Origin: Pardosa pseudoannulata
Lineage: Eukaryota > Arthropoda > Arachnida > Araneae > Lycosidae
Length of the DNA stretch: 64,000 bases
Direction of reading: 5' to 3'
Assembly (NCBI GenBank): GCA_032207245.1
Contig: CM063509.1
Coordinates: forward strand, 56,534,426-56,598,425
Shown: piece by piece, positions 37,748 to 48,015 of the stretch
How positions within the stretch are numbered: the first letter of the stretch is position 1
Layout of the letters: each line of letters opens with the position of its first letter
The notes under the pieces: generated by a model
Told to the model about the DNA's origin: nothing
Seen by the model: the letters and a program-made list of their open reading frames with translations, nothing else
The model's database searches: none
Program-made: the position numbers and the translations under genes

Positions 37748-38487
37748 TAGTTGTTAATTTGAAATACATAGAGTTGTCTCACATGTAGTTTTAATCACTT
37801 GTATGGTTTTGTTCAGATAATATGTATATTTTAAGCTATTTCTTTAAAAATAGCTTAAAGTATACATATTCTTTGATTCATTTATCTCTGATTCCCTGAT
37901 TCATTTGGTTTTAACATCTAAATAAATTCTGAATGCATATGTACAGGTTAAATTCCTTGGCTTCAAATATTTTTAACTCCAATTGTTAAAGAATGCTAAT
38001 TTTCATATATTAGCTATAAGAATTATTTGAAAAACATCTTTATATGATAACAACAATAAAAGTTTGGGTTAAGAGGAACAAAAAACTTGCACTTATTAAT
38101 ACAAGTTTGTTCCTATGTAATTCTTTTAATTTAAAATTAGAAAGACAGTTTTTGTAAAATTATACCAAACATTCATGTTTAAGATTAAGCAGAATGACAA
38201 AAAATATAAAAAATTAACTTATAAACAAATATGAAAAGAAATGTAGATAACTGCGATATTAATTTATATCAAAATTGACATTAAAATTTCTTCTACAATT
38301 ACTTTTTTAATAATTTTTAGAATGAATTTAGACACACTGATTTAAGTATTTACAGTTTAGCTTGCTTTAATGTGGTAATGTCAATTTTTTGCAACACAAG
38401 GGCTAATAAGACTGTATCTACTGCTTAAGATTGATTGCAAATTGCTATGAATATCCTGTAACATCTTGAAGTAGGGATAGGCAAGGC

Positions 38488-39432
38488 TGTCAATGATACA
38501 GGCTGGACAACCATTTACTCTGGATTAAATACTTTATTTGAGTAAATAATTATGTAGAGCTATGTACAGGTTTCAGTAGATTCTAAATCTTCTGAGATCT
38601 TGTGCTGAGATAACGTTAATACAATTATAATGCGTGGGTACAGTGAAGCTAATCCTTCTCAAACACTGGAACAGTTCGCTAATTAGTGCTGGTGAGAAAT
38701 GCTGACACTATAATCTCCGAACTGACGATCAGTACAGTCAGCTTTCACACTGAGGCTCAAATGCCCAGAATGGGTATCATGCTGGAGTTCGTTGAAGAAA
38801 CTAAAGATGCAAGATGATTCACAATGAGAGTAAAGGTCACTCTCAGTGACCTACTTCTAAATGGAAAGTAGAAAAAATATTAAGCTAACGGGAATGAGAT
38901 CCCAAAGTTCAAAGTTGATTTCCTAGCAAAAGCAGAAACGCTGGCGGTTTCTAAAGCTCTGGAAATCGGAGAGACAAGTGGACTCCTCTTGAGCTCTACA
39001 AAAACAACTCCAAAGCAAAGGTCCCGGTTCCCTTCATGTGGTTCCTCCAGAACCTTCCAGACCCAGGGTGATGCAATCTTGCTGTCAACTCCCCGCCTGG
39101 ATCAGCTGATCTGTTTCCAGATGTAGCCGAAAGGTTGTCTTTAAGACAATTGACCAAAACAACTTAAATTCCTTTGCAGCACTGGTAACAGTACCTAGAT
39201 GTACACTGCAGCATCGCTCGATTAATAATTATTACTCAAGTCCTTTGACAGTAGCAGACATCATAAAGGCAGACATGCTAGCTCCGGCATACTGACAATT
39301 CTTAATGCACCACCACCTAAGCGGCTGTCTCAGTATTGTGCCTGAGACGTTACTACATAAACGGCTTTGTCCGGACCATGCATGTCTACTTACTGCTAAC
39401 CATAATGGTCCGCTGCGAAAGGTCACCTTACA
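38488..39432 (-). mobile_element. LTR of a retroelement (about 945 bp)
   Basis: On the minus strand it starts TGTAAGGTGACC right after a purine-rich tract AAAAGAAAAA, carries an AATAAA signal near 38534, and ends ATCATTGACA. TG...CA ends plus an adjacent polypurine tract mark a 3' LTR. GC content is much higher than in the intron. A start codon at 39519 opens a 95-residue frame with a membrane-spanning stretch (LVFIGLISTVLVWIVMIRYI) followed by a basic tail; its end overlaps the LTR. Known env-type proteins end with such an anchor, but the similarity is only in character. Target duplication not found and the internal region is missing beyond about 39535. Confidence 0.55.
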
Positions 39433-39535
39433 TTTTTCTTTTGCTCGGGTGATGTAACGGATCATTACAATCCATACCAATACAGTAGAAATCAAACCAA
39501 TGAATACTAGTCCTGCCATTGTTTAGCTTTCAGTA
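39433..39535 (-). mobile_element. Retained internal end of the same retroelement
   Basis: Short GC-rich piece upstream of the LTR (minus orientation) carrying the polypurine tract and the start of the membrane-anchor frame. Upstream of the ATG there is an in-frame TAA, so this is a truncated remnant and not an intact gene. Confidence 0.4.
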
Positions 39536-39821
39536 AATATGTACACAAATAAACAAACTTATTTATATGTACATACAAAATTTTTCAAACACTATATATT
39601 TATTTACATAGAAAATGTGTCTCATAGAAATTATTACATCAATAAAACATTGGAAAATCTTTAGTTAGAAGAGATAAAATATTAGATAATAAAATTTCTA
39701 AATAATCATCTCCAATATTTAGAAATTTTACAAATCTTTTAAATATGTTCTCCAATTTTGTTATTTTTTAATATCAATTCAAGATAAAATTTGTAAAATA
39801 ATATTAGTTTTAATGACTCAC

Positions 39822-39919
39822 CTCTTTTTCAGCATCTGCTTCTTCTTGTGCAAGAGTTAGCTCCTGAGCATTGGCTAAATTATCAACAGCAATGGCCAAA
39901 AATACATTTAACAGAGTAT
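39822..39919 (-). CDS. cac: Cav2 exon 12: IIS6 and proximal II-III loop
   Basis: 98 nt, 32 full codons. TLLNVFLAIAVDNLANAQEL is the inner half of IIS6, the activation gate region; TLAQEEADAEKE begins the acidic/charged II-III loop. Acceptor ccaaccag|ATA, donor GAG|gtgagt. The first codon is split with exon 11 (T|AT, tyrosine of GNYTLLN). Confidence 0.95.
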
Positions 39920-40020
39920 CTGGTTGGAGGGTTAAGATTATACAAACATAAAAGCAACACATTTTATTTTTTTATATGCATATTTATAAAGAAGAATGCC
40001 TAATGCAGATTACTATAAGT

Positions 40021-40190
40021 TGGTTTGGAGCGCTACGGTCTACTTTTTGCAACACGAGGGTTAATGAGACTGGAACCTACTGCTTAAAGCCGATTCTGAA
40101 TGGCTACAAACAGCCATGTCACTGTGGGATTCGAACCCATGAACTCTGGTTCCGAATGCCAGCACCCTAACCATTTGACCATCGTTCGGC
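40021..40190 (-). mobile_element. tRNA-Arg-like SINE with 10-bp target duplication
   Basis: Same family and orientation as 11654. Perfect duplication tactataagt (40011-40020 and 40191-40200). B box intact on minus (GGGTTCGAATCCCAC), A box and Arg-type anticodon arm recognisable. One of the youngest copies here. Confidence 0.85.
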
Positions 40191-40498
40191 TACTATAAGT
40201 AATACATGAACAAAAAGAAAATTGTAAAAATTTCTAAATAAGAAAGTCATTAATATTGTGTAGCCAAAATTGAAGGTTCAGTTTTTCAACAGAAGGTTTT
40301 TGATGGACATCCATAAAAATACACTTAAATGAATCTAAAATGATAGAGAACATGAATTGAGAAAATGGCCAAATTGTTTTATTCACTCTAAAAGAGATCT
40401 CAGATCAATTATAATCTTTTCATTCAATACAGCATTAAGATCATTTTGAATTTCTGGCTTTCTGTCAGCTGCAAGATTCTTAAAAAAAAAAGTACTTT

Positions 40499-40660
40499 TT
40501 GGTTTACAGCATTACAGTCTACTCTTTTGATAGACAAAGGTTAAGAGAACTGATATACTGCTTAAAGACATTTCTGAACTGATATAAATATACATCCAAT
40601 CAGAGGATCTGAAACTGAAAACTTCAGAACTTAAAGACAGTTATCTACCACTTAGAAAAG
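40499..40660 (-). repeat. Decayed tRNA-Arg-like SINE
   Basis: ttggtttacagcattacagtctact, then caaaggttaagagaactg, tactgcttaaagacatttctgaactg. Head region badly eroded. Confidence 0.55.
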
Positions 40661-41250
40661 TACCATATATTTTTGTATATAAGCCGAAAACTTTTGAGAC
40701 TTTTTATACATCTGAAGTGCAAAATCAGCTTATATACAGATCTGCAAAACAGATGTATTTGTCTTGAGGTGTCAGCTACTCTACCTCTGTGGTTTCTAAA
40801 CTGGATGTTGATACAAAAAATTTTGAGAACCATTTTACTTTACAGTAAAATGATTGGAAAATATGTTACCTGTTTTGTTAGTTTGGCTACATATTTCAAT
40901 ATTAAGAGTTTTTTTTTTTAATTTCAGCTTAAATATTTTTTTTTTAATTTTAGGTAAATTTCGGAAGTAAAAACATACTCTCAGCTTAGCCCTTTCATGG
41001 GCCGGAGGAAGATTACTTCCCCTACAAAATATACCTGTGGGAAGTGCAAAACCCATTATAATATATTGGCCTTGTTATTGAAATGATGGAAAGACTGATT
41101 TAAGCTCCAGTTTTGTACTGTCATCAATTGTTCAGTCAATTGAATAAAATTAGCAGCTCTGTTTTCAAAGTTTGGAAATGTGGAGTGAGAAATAAATGGC
41201 CCACGAAAGAATTAATATATAAATGGGTCTATATTTGGAAATATACAGTA
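40661..41250. mobile_element. 590-bp element with 'TACCATATATTTTTGTATATAAGCC' type ends
   Basis: Left end taccatatatttttgtatat and right end tatatttggaaatatacagta are imperfect inverted repeats. No target duplication seen. An inner block (tcagcttagccctttcatggg..ggaggaag) is GC-richer. Superfamily unknown; short open frames on both strands inside it are not credible genes. Confidence 0.5.
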
Positions 41251-41387
41251 CTTGTTGGATAGTATTATGTAAGAAGGAAGAGGAATAAAAATTTTAAATG
41301 AGATTTAAGTGACATAAAAGTCATAAAAGTTTTCAGCATAGTGTAATTTCTTGTACTGAACAAGTTGGAAATATAGCACAAGCATTT

Positions 41388-41572
41388 GGTTTGGTTTGGT
41401 TTGGAGCACTATGATCTACTGGATTTGCACAAAAGGACTAATGAGATGGAGACCTACTGCCTAAAGCCAATTCCGAACAGTTAGGAACATCCATGCTTGT
41501 AGCAGAATTCAAATCTGTGAATTATGGTTCAGCCACTCTACCGATGGCACTCTACTGTTTGGCCATCGTTTG
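41388..41572 (-). mobile_element. tRNA-Arg-like SINE
   Basis: Begins with four ttggt units (AAACC tail on minus), contains gactaatgagatggagacctactg and ctaaagccaattccgaacag, ends gtttggccatcgtttggc. Flanked by agcacaagcattt and gcacagcagcattt, an imperfect duplication. B box mutated (cagaattcaaatctg). Confidence 0.8.
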
Positions 41573-41679
41573 GCACAGCAGCATTTGATAACTGTGATAT
41601 TCACAAAGATACCCAGTAACAATTTAACTTAGTAAAACATTAACAACAATGCAGTATTTCTGTGCAATTTTAGTATTTT

Positions 41680-42413
41680 CAGGCTTGCAACTGCTGAGGT
41701 ACTTTCAAAAATGTGAGAAAGGTGACAAATAATACAGAATAAGAACTAAACATTAAAAAAAAGCGATTTTTTTTCTCCTCTTGATTACAGATTCTATTAT
41801 TAAGATTTTTCTATTTATTTTAACTCTAAATCAAATGATTCATGCAAGACATGATTTTAGCGTCAAATACAAAAAAAAAAGTAAAAAATTTTGTTTAACA
41901 AAACTCTATATTGCTTTTTATTAAAAAAAAATCTATAAATTAGATTTGAATAGTACAATACATTAATTTTATAATCCCAATTTTCTGCATATATTAATGA
42001 TGTTTTGAAATATGTACATAGCTAGATTAGAGTATCTAAAAAAAAATTGTGAGGAAAAAGAAAAAGAGAAATGTGTACTTTGACGTAAATTACTGTAATG
42101 TGTTAAATGTACATTTCAGTACAAATGTAGATTTCAGAAACTTCTTTACGACTTTTTAAAATCACTAAATTCTGGAAACCATATGACTAATTACATTTTA
42201 ATAAGAAAAATAAGATTAGAGCATCACATTTTTGGTCTTTTATTAAAATATTTTCTTATTAATTTAGATTTTCTTTTTTCAACAACAGACTTTTGCTGGG
42301 ATACACCCTGAAAAAGTGACTAAAAGTGACTGTTTACTTAAAAAAGTGACTAAAAGTGATCAATTGTAAAAAAAGTGACTAAAGGTGAGAAAAGTGACAG
42401 AATTGCAAGCCTG
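41680..42413. mobile_element. 734-bp element with CAGGCTTGCAA ends, copy 1
   Basis: Perfect 11-bp inverted ends caggcttgcaa / ttgcaagcctg, flanked by tatttt on both sides. The last 120 bp contain several spaced copies of aaagtgactaaaagtga, and the left end has related gaaaggtgac motifs. About 90% like 60403-61147 in the same orientation. No coding capacity. Superfamily unresolved because flank length differs between copies. Confidence 0.75.
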
Positions 42414-42734
42414 TATTTTTTGTGCCTTTTCCTAAAGTAAGGCATTTATACTGATGCAACGTTTCTGCCAGAAATTATCGTATAAAATATTATTTATCTA
42501 ACTAGTTGCATAGACAGGCAGATGAATACCATCATAGTTCATAAAAACTTTTCCCTGCATTTAGGGAAATACCCTTATATTAAATCCAATCTATGCCCTG
42601 AAATATTGATATTTAACTAAACCTTGAATAAATAAATTTTAGATAATTTAAATATTTTCTACACTTTGTATGTACAAAAGTAAAAAAAAAAAAAAGCTGA
42701 AATTAAATATTTGGCAAATAAGTGTAAAGGATAC

Positions 42735-42852
42735 AATTACCAAACAACACTAGAATTATAAAATATAAACAATATATCATTCCATCTCTCATTCCTCCTT
42801 GAGACTCAATGCCATTATACATAACTTCATTCCAGTCTTCCCCTGTCAGGAT
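42735..42852 (-). CDS. cac: Cav2 exon 11: repeat II selectivity filter and outer IIS6
   Basis: 118 nt, 39 full codons. [20 protein letters not shown] contains the repeat II filter glutamate (TGEDW); [15 protein letters not shown] is the outer part of IIS6. Acceptor tttttag|ATC. I chose the donor GGTAATT|gtatcc because it gives the invariant FGNYTLLN. A better-looking donor 6 nt earlier (TTTG|gtaatt, exon end 42741) stays in frame but turns GNY into a single D. Confidence 0.93.
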
Positions 42853-43745
42853 CTAAAAATGACACAAGTAAAATATTATTCAAGATATAAATGATAAATA
42901 TAAAAAGATACATTTTCAACAAGAACAAAAATAAATAGAACTTGTGATATACTTTACAAACTATATGTAAATATAATGCACTTAAAATGTGATAAAAGAT
43001 CTGAGCATGGAAACATTGGAAATCTGTTGGCCACATCCTGATAGCTCATCTTTTGGTTGAGTATATGTTGAAGCAGGAAAATGAAATGAAGGCATTTAGT
43101 TAGCAAAATGTCTTTTTGGCCAGCTGAAATATCTTAATGTTGACCTCTCTTTGGTACAACGTAGAAATATTTCTGTTTATGGCTCATCACATAAATATTA
43201 TTATTATACTAATAGCTTTTTAGCCATTCTAATAATTCTAATTCTTGGGGACACACCAGAAATCTCCCCATCACTATGCATTAGTGCAAAATCAGCAGCA
43301 AATAAGAAAGGTGCCTGTCAACCTCCATCTTTAATGCTAGTGCTGTTTACCACAAGTTTGTTGCAATATTTCAATATTAATGATTGGGTGGAAATGCAAT
43401 GCAGTAAATTGCATCTCTACCTAGCATGCTGACAACACAAGAATGAGAATTCTTGTGTTCACAGTCAACTCTACAATTGCATCACACTTTTCTCTCAGTT
43501 GGGAGAAAAAAAATGCAGTTACTTATTAGAATAACTATATAATTCTTATGTATCCTTGGGGTTGACTGTAAAATTACATCAAACCTTTCTGAGTTACTTT
43601 AGTAAGAAACTGTATCCCCCCCTCCAAACTAAGAAAAAAGTGTAATGCAGTTGTACAGTTTACTGTGAACAAGAATTTATAATTATTGGCTTTAAGATGA
43701 CTCATCCAAATAGTATGTTGGCCTTTAGTTGGCTTATCCTAACAT

Positions 43746-44520
43746 CAGAGTATCTGCCAAAATAAAATTTTTCACATCCATGACTTTTCATGACTTTCCC
43801 TGATTTAGCAGATCCTTTTCCATGACTTTAAAAAGCTTTTGTTAAAGTATATATGAATAAAACTTCTGATGTACATACAAATAAAATATCCTTTTAGAGA
43901 AATTACAGGAATTTTATCATAAAAAAACTATAAACTTACTTTATAAGTGTTAATAAACTCACATACATAAAAATAAATTGATGTATCTACATACCTAAGT
44001 TTAATTATATAGCAATTTTTCAATCAAAATGTTTCCAATTTGAATTCAGGGTACTTTGGTATTATCCGGGTGACCATGAATAATAGCCAAATATAACCCT
44101 ATAATGTTTATATACAATATCTCTAGAGATAAACTTATATTTTGTGCAAAAATCTTAACTAATTTTTATTAAAAAATAATTATTATTATATTAATAAAAT
44201 TTTAATCTACAATTTAAGAAAAAATCAGAATAATATAAATTTACCCACCCATTAAGTTTTCTTGTTTTGAGTTTCCTTCGTGAACAAATTTTACTTGGCA
44301 ATAGGGTCAATAGGATAATACATAAATACCAAACTCAGTAACTTCAGCCAGATGAGAAGTAAAAATAGAATTAAACAATTCAATGCATTTTTTTAATCGG
44401 TAGTGTAGCAGATCCATGACTTTTACTCATTCTACTTGAAAAATCAAGACTTTCCATGACAAAATTAATCCATTGTCTAAATCCATAATTTTCCCTGACT
44501 TTCCAGGTGCGCGGAAACCA
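43746..44520. mobile_element. 775-bp hAT-like non-autonomous element, copy 2
   Basis: Begins cagagtatctgccaaaat and ends ccaggtgcgcggaaacca, same orientation as 31313-32102. Flanks cctaacat (43738-43745) and tgtaacat (44521-44528) match at six of eight positions. Confidence 0.7.
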
Positions 44521-44528
44521 TGTAACAT

Positions 44529-44790
44529 TATGGTCAACAGGGGCACACCTCCTGTAGGTGTGTATGGGCTTCACAACCCTGAGGTACCTGAGTGATCTTT
44601 TCCTAGCATTCTTCCTGGTAGTCTTGAGCTTACCTCTGTAGTATTTGCTCCTTACTGGGTAGGACCACATTAAAATCAGACCATGAGGGCCTCTCATAGG
44701 TCACCAGTGACTTGGTAGCCATTTATAGAGTCACTATCACAGTACGGTCATCATTAGTTGCTGCTGTATGTCTTCAGATGGGTCAGCGTA
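44529..44790 (-). other. GC-richer unassigned segment with open frame
   Basis: Distinctly richer in G+C than the intron. The minus strand has an open frame beginning MRGPHGLILMWSYPVRSKYY (ATG at 44697) that runs into the neighbouring hAT-like element. Lysine/arginine-rich middle (KLKTTRKNARKRSLRYLRVV). Not recognised; possibly a fragment of a retroelement or a decayed retrocopy. Confidence 0.25.
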
Positions 44791-45005
44791 AAACACACTT
44801 ATCCTAACATTATGTTGGCATTCTTTTAAAATCAACCAATAATATTGGCCCTTACTAATGTTGTTAGCTAGGATGGTGTTTTAGTATAACTTTTTGTTTA
44901 AAATTTCTCTTCCTATTACAAATCACTGAAAAAAATTTTCTATACAATGATGTGACATGAATTATTTAGTTTACAAAAAGTAAAAATATATGCAAATTCA
45001 ATTAC

Positions 45006-45078
45006 CTGAAACACTGTGAGCAAGGCAATAGGAAAAGAATTGAAGTTTTCTGGAGGTGTTCTGTCTTCAAAATTGAAG
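45006..45078 (-). CDS. cac: Cav2 exon 10: repeat II turret and pore helix
   Basis: 73 nt, 24 full codons: FNFEDRTPPENFNSFPIALLTVFQ split as turret (FNFEDRTPPENF) and pore helix (NSFPIALLTVFQ). The pore helix wording FNTFPIALLTVFQILTGEDW is diagnostic across the splice to exon 11. Acceptor ctctctag|CTTC, donor CAG|gtaatt. Confidence 0.95.
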
Positions 45079-46692
45079 CTAGAGAGATTATTAAAGATTA
45101 GTTATTTACAAAAGTATAAAATAATTCTGTATATAAACAAATTTTATACATTTGTTTTGATATTTTTCATCTTTTAATATAAACCTTAAATCTGAAAACA
45201 TTCTCTATCCTAATCTAATTTTTTAACTGAAGGGTATACATGAAAGTTTGAGGCTTTTGCGGCTATTTTGTACATTCTGGAGTTTTAATGCAAGATATTT
45301 CCCTTATTTCTATAAAGTATTTCCATGACAAATTTTAATACAAATAATTCATATGACATATTCAAAAGCTTCTCATTAATATGCGATTTTAATTTTCCTA
45401 AATGCTTAAACTAACAAGATCTAAATAAAAGGGAATACTTATTGATTTTAATTATTTCTAAGACACTAATGATTTTAGTTTCATTCTCAAAAAAGAATTA
45501 AAAACATATTTAATGTTTTAGACTTAATATAGTAGAGCAAAGCATTTGTTTGAAAAACCTAAATAAAGAAGAAAATTTGCATATATGAAAGTCAAATACA
45601 TTAAAATTAGTTTAAATCTAAGAAGATTTAAAAAAATTTAATATTTTAAAATAAAAGTCTAGCTTATGGCCTGATTCATTGCAGTAAATTCAGCACACAT
45701 GTCTGTGCTGCCACAGGGGACCTATTTTTAATGTATTTACCATATATCAGAATTAAAATGTCATTTTACCAGTTAAACAAAAGATAAAAAGTTCAATTGT
45801 ATATATTTGCAAACAATGAAACAGCATTAAAATAAATTTTTACACACTCAATATCTAATTAATTGAACAAGAGAAAGGTCTGTTTATTAAAATGGATTAA
45901 ATATCCTTAAGAACGTTCATTAAACTATGAGAATTATCATCACTTGCTTTATAAACACTAGAATCTGACTAACACAAAAATTAGATTTTAACAAAGTTAT
46001 GCAAGATTTCTCAAAATAAAATAAATTAAGAAAAACCATAGAAAAGGGATTAAGCATTAACATATTATGCTTATAGAGTTTCTATTTTTGTTTGGAAGAT
46101 ATGTGTGTATGTAGGGGGTTATTTCATCTACATCATTACAATGGAAATGTGTTTTCCAAAATTAATAAAAAGTTAGTTACTTTAAAGCTAACACATTTTC
46201 CTCAAACTTTTACTGTAAGATACCATGATTCTTGAAAATATGTTATTATATATAGTTGAACATGGATAACTAAGATTATGTGGTGAAACGTTATAAATGT
46301 ATAACTGTCTTCAAAATGTGTTGCTACAGTGCTTCTTAGAGGACTAATGGGGGATCTCCAATTTTAATTTGTGCAGAGGGGTATCTATATATATCTGTAT
46401 ATCTATATTTATTCTGTCATTAATAAACCTCGTAGATCTACGACCATCTTGAGCTCCAATCCCATAACTCTCCAGTTATGAGATTGCTACCTTTGCTGAC
46501 TGAGCTACCAGAGCTCACTAAAAGTAACAATTGATTCATTACTATATACTAATTTATCATAAGAATAAAACACTAAGTTCTAAATAAACATATTGCACAA
46601 CATGAAGAAATAATAAAAATTTCAAACAAACTTCAAAATACAATATAACTAATGAAATTTCTATGAATTTACAGATAAAATTAAACACTTAC
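45079..46692 (-). other. 1.6-kb intron between exons 9 and 10
   Basis: AT-rich. The only structured piece I see is the tRNA-like relic at 46440-46515. Confidence 0.6.
46440..46515 (-). repeat. tRNA-Met-like relic
   Basis: On minus: GAGCTCTGGTAGCTCAGTCAG (A-box region), CTCATAAC anticodon-loop-like stretch (CAT), then gagttatgggattggagctc at the T-arm position. Arms do not pair cleanly and the B box is off consensus, so it is a dead tRNA copy or SINE head, not a working tRNA gene. Confidence 0.5.
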
Positions 46693-46824
46693 GCTCCTCC
46701 AAAGAGTTGCATTCCCAAAAGTGCAAATATCAAGATGAACAGAAACAAAAGGAACAACAGACTGAGAATGGAACGCATGCTGCTCAGAAGGGATATAACA
46801 AGATTGCGTAGAGAAGCCCAGTAT
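46693..46824 (-). CDS. cac: Cav2 exon 9: IIS4-S5 linker and IIS5
   Basis: 132 nt, 43 full codons. [20 protein letters not shown] is the S4-S5 linker that couples sensor to gate; [20 protein letters not shown] is S5; FGG opens the turret. Acceptor tttacag|ATAC, donor GC|gtaagt. Very highly conserved exon in the family. Confidence 0.96.
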
Positions 46825-47000
46825 CTGTAAAGCAAAGAAAGCAAAAATATAAGTCAAAAATATTCTTCAGTCAGTCTAGAAATTTTAAACATTTCATGTA
46901 CTCCACAGAGTACAGTAATACTTCTAGCATTCGAAAGATTTTTACAGCAGCAAAAGGCTCATGGCATGTTGTTTGAATTTTTTAAGTCTTTATCTAGAAA

Positions 47001-48015
47001 CTATATATTTCCTATATATACTATAAAAATTTGGAAAAGGACAATGCAGATTATTTTTCTTGTACTCTGATGGTAACAATAACTATCCCATCAAGTAACA
47101 GTAAAATTTAACAGTTATTTTTAAGAAAAGTATACTACACAAATCAACAGAAAATTACAAATATATACAGTAAAATTACATTTTACTGAAAATATTTGTA
47201 GCTTTTTATCTGTAACTGTATTTATGTAACTGTTATCTGTACCTATTATTTGTAAATTTTTAACCAATTTGATGTGTTTGCCTAGGACTATATATTTCCT
47301 ATATATACTATAAAAATTTGGAAAAGGACAATGCAGATTATTTTTCTTGTACTCTGATGGTAACAATAACTATCCCATCAAGTAACAGTAAAATTTAACA
47401 GTTATTTTTAAGAAAAGTATACTACACAAATCAACAGAAAATTACAAATATATACAGTAAAATTACATTTTACTGAAAATATTTGTAGTTTTTATCTCTA
47501 ACTATCTTTATATAACTGTTATTTGTACCTATTATTTGTAAATTTTTAACCAATTTGTTATATTTGCCTAGAACTATATATTTTCTGTATGTACAATAAA
47601 GAATTGATAAAGGACAATGCAGATTATTTTTCTTGTGTCCTGATGGTAACTATAACTATCCCATCAAGTAACAGTAAAATTTAACAGTTATTTTTAAGAA
47701 AAGTATACTACACAAATCAACTGAAAATTACAAATACATACAGTAAAATTACATTTTACTGAAAATATTTGTAGTCTTTATCTGTAACTGTATTATCTAA
47801 CTGTTATTTGTACCTATTATTTGTAAATATTTAGCCAATTTGATATGTTTGCCTAGAACTATATATTTTATGTATATACAATAAAAAATTAACAAAGGAC
47901 AATGAAGATTATTTTTCTGGAGACCAGATGATAAGAATAGTAAATTTATCAAATAACATTAAAATTTAATAGTCATTTTATGATACAGATACTACAGAAA
48001 TCAATAAAAAATTAT
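47001..48015. repeat. Tandem repeat, about 3.5 units of 285-287 bp
   Basis: Units begin at ctatatatttt/cc near 47001, 47288, 47574 and 47859; each contains ggacaatgcagattatttttctt, cccatcaagtaacagtaaaattt and ttgtacctattatttgtaaat. Units 1 and 2 are almost identical over their first 200 bp; unit 4 is truncated and most diverged. Minus-strand frame 47121-47366 is a product of the repeat. Confidence 0.9.

Larger units (their letters stand above)
36790..39821 (-). other. 3.0-kb intron between exons 12 and 13
   Basis: Contains Tigger MITE copy 2 (37050-37747), a Tigger-family fragment (37752-37860), a SINE remnant (about 38360-38455, ttttttgcaacacaagggctaataagactg) and an LTR (38488-39432). 37870-38350 and 39540-39820 show nothing recognisable. 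Confidence 0.65.
39920..42734 (-). other. 2.8-kb intron between exons 11 and 12
   Basis: Carries two well-preserved and one decayed tRNA-Arg-like SINE, a TIR-bounded element (40661-41250) and the CAGGCTTGCAA element (41680-42413). Little unexplained sequence remains. Confidence 0.7.
42853..45005 (-). other. 2.2-kb intron between exons 10 and 11
   Basis: Contains hAT-like element copy 2 (43746-44520) and a GC-richer piece (44521-44790). A small hairpin (aacacaagaat / attcttgtgtt) lies at about 43433-43462. A 93-residue + frame at 43151-43432 has no recognised domain. Confidence 0.6.

Noticed and set aside
42741..42852. Use of the upstream donor as the main end of exon 11
   Set aside because: It would remove the conserved GNY of IIS6; the downstream donor gives the family sequence. 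Retained as a possible minor isoform.
43151..43432. 93-residue + strand frame
   Set aside because: No recognised domain and no conserved partner; lies in intron sequence with ordinary composition.
47001..48015. CRISPR-like regular repeat array
   Set aside because: Units are 285-287 bp with no spacers, in an animal intron; it is an ordinary tandem repeat.
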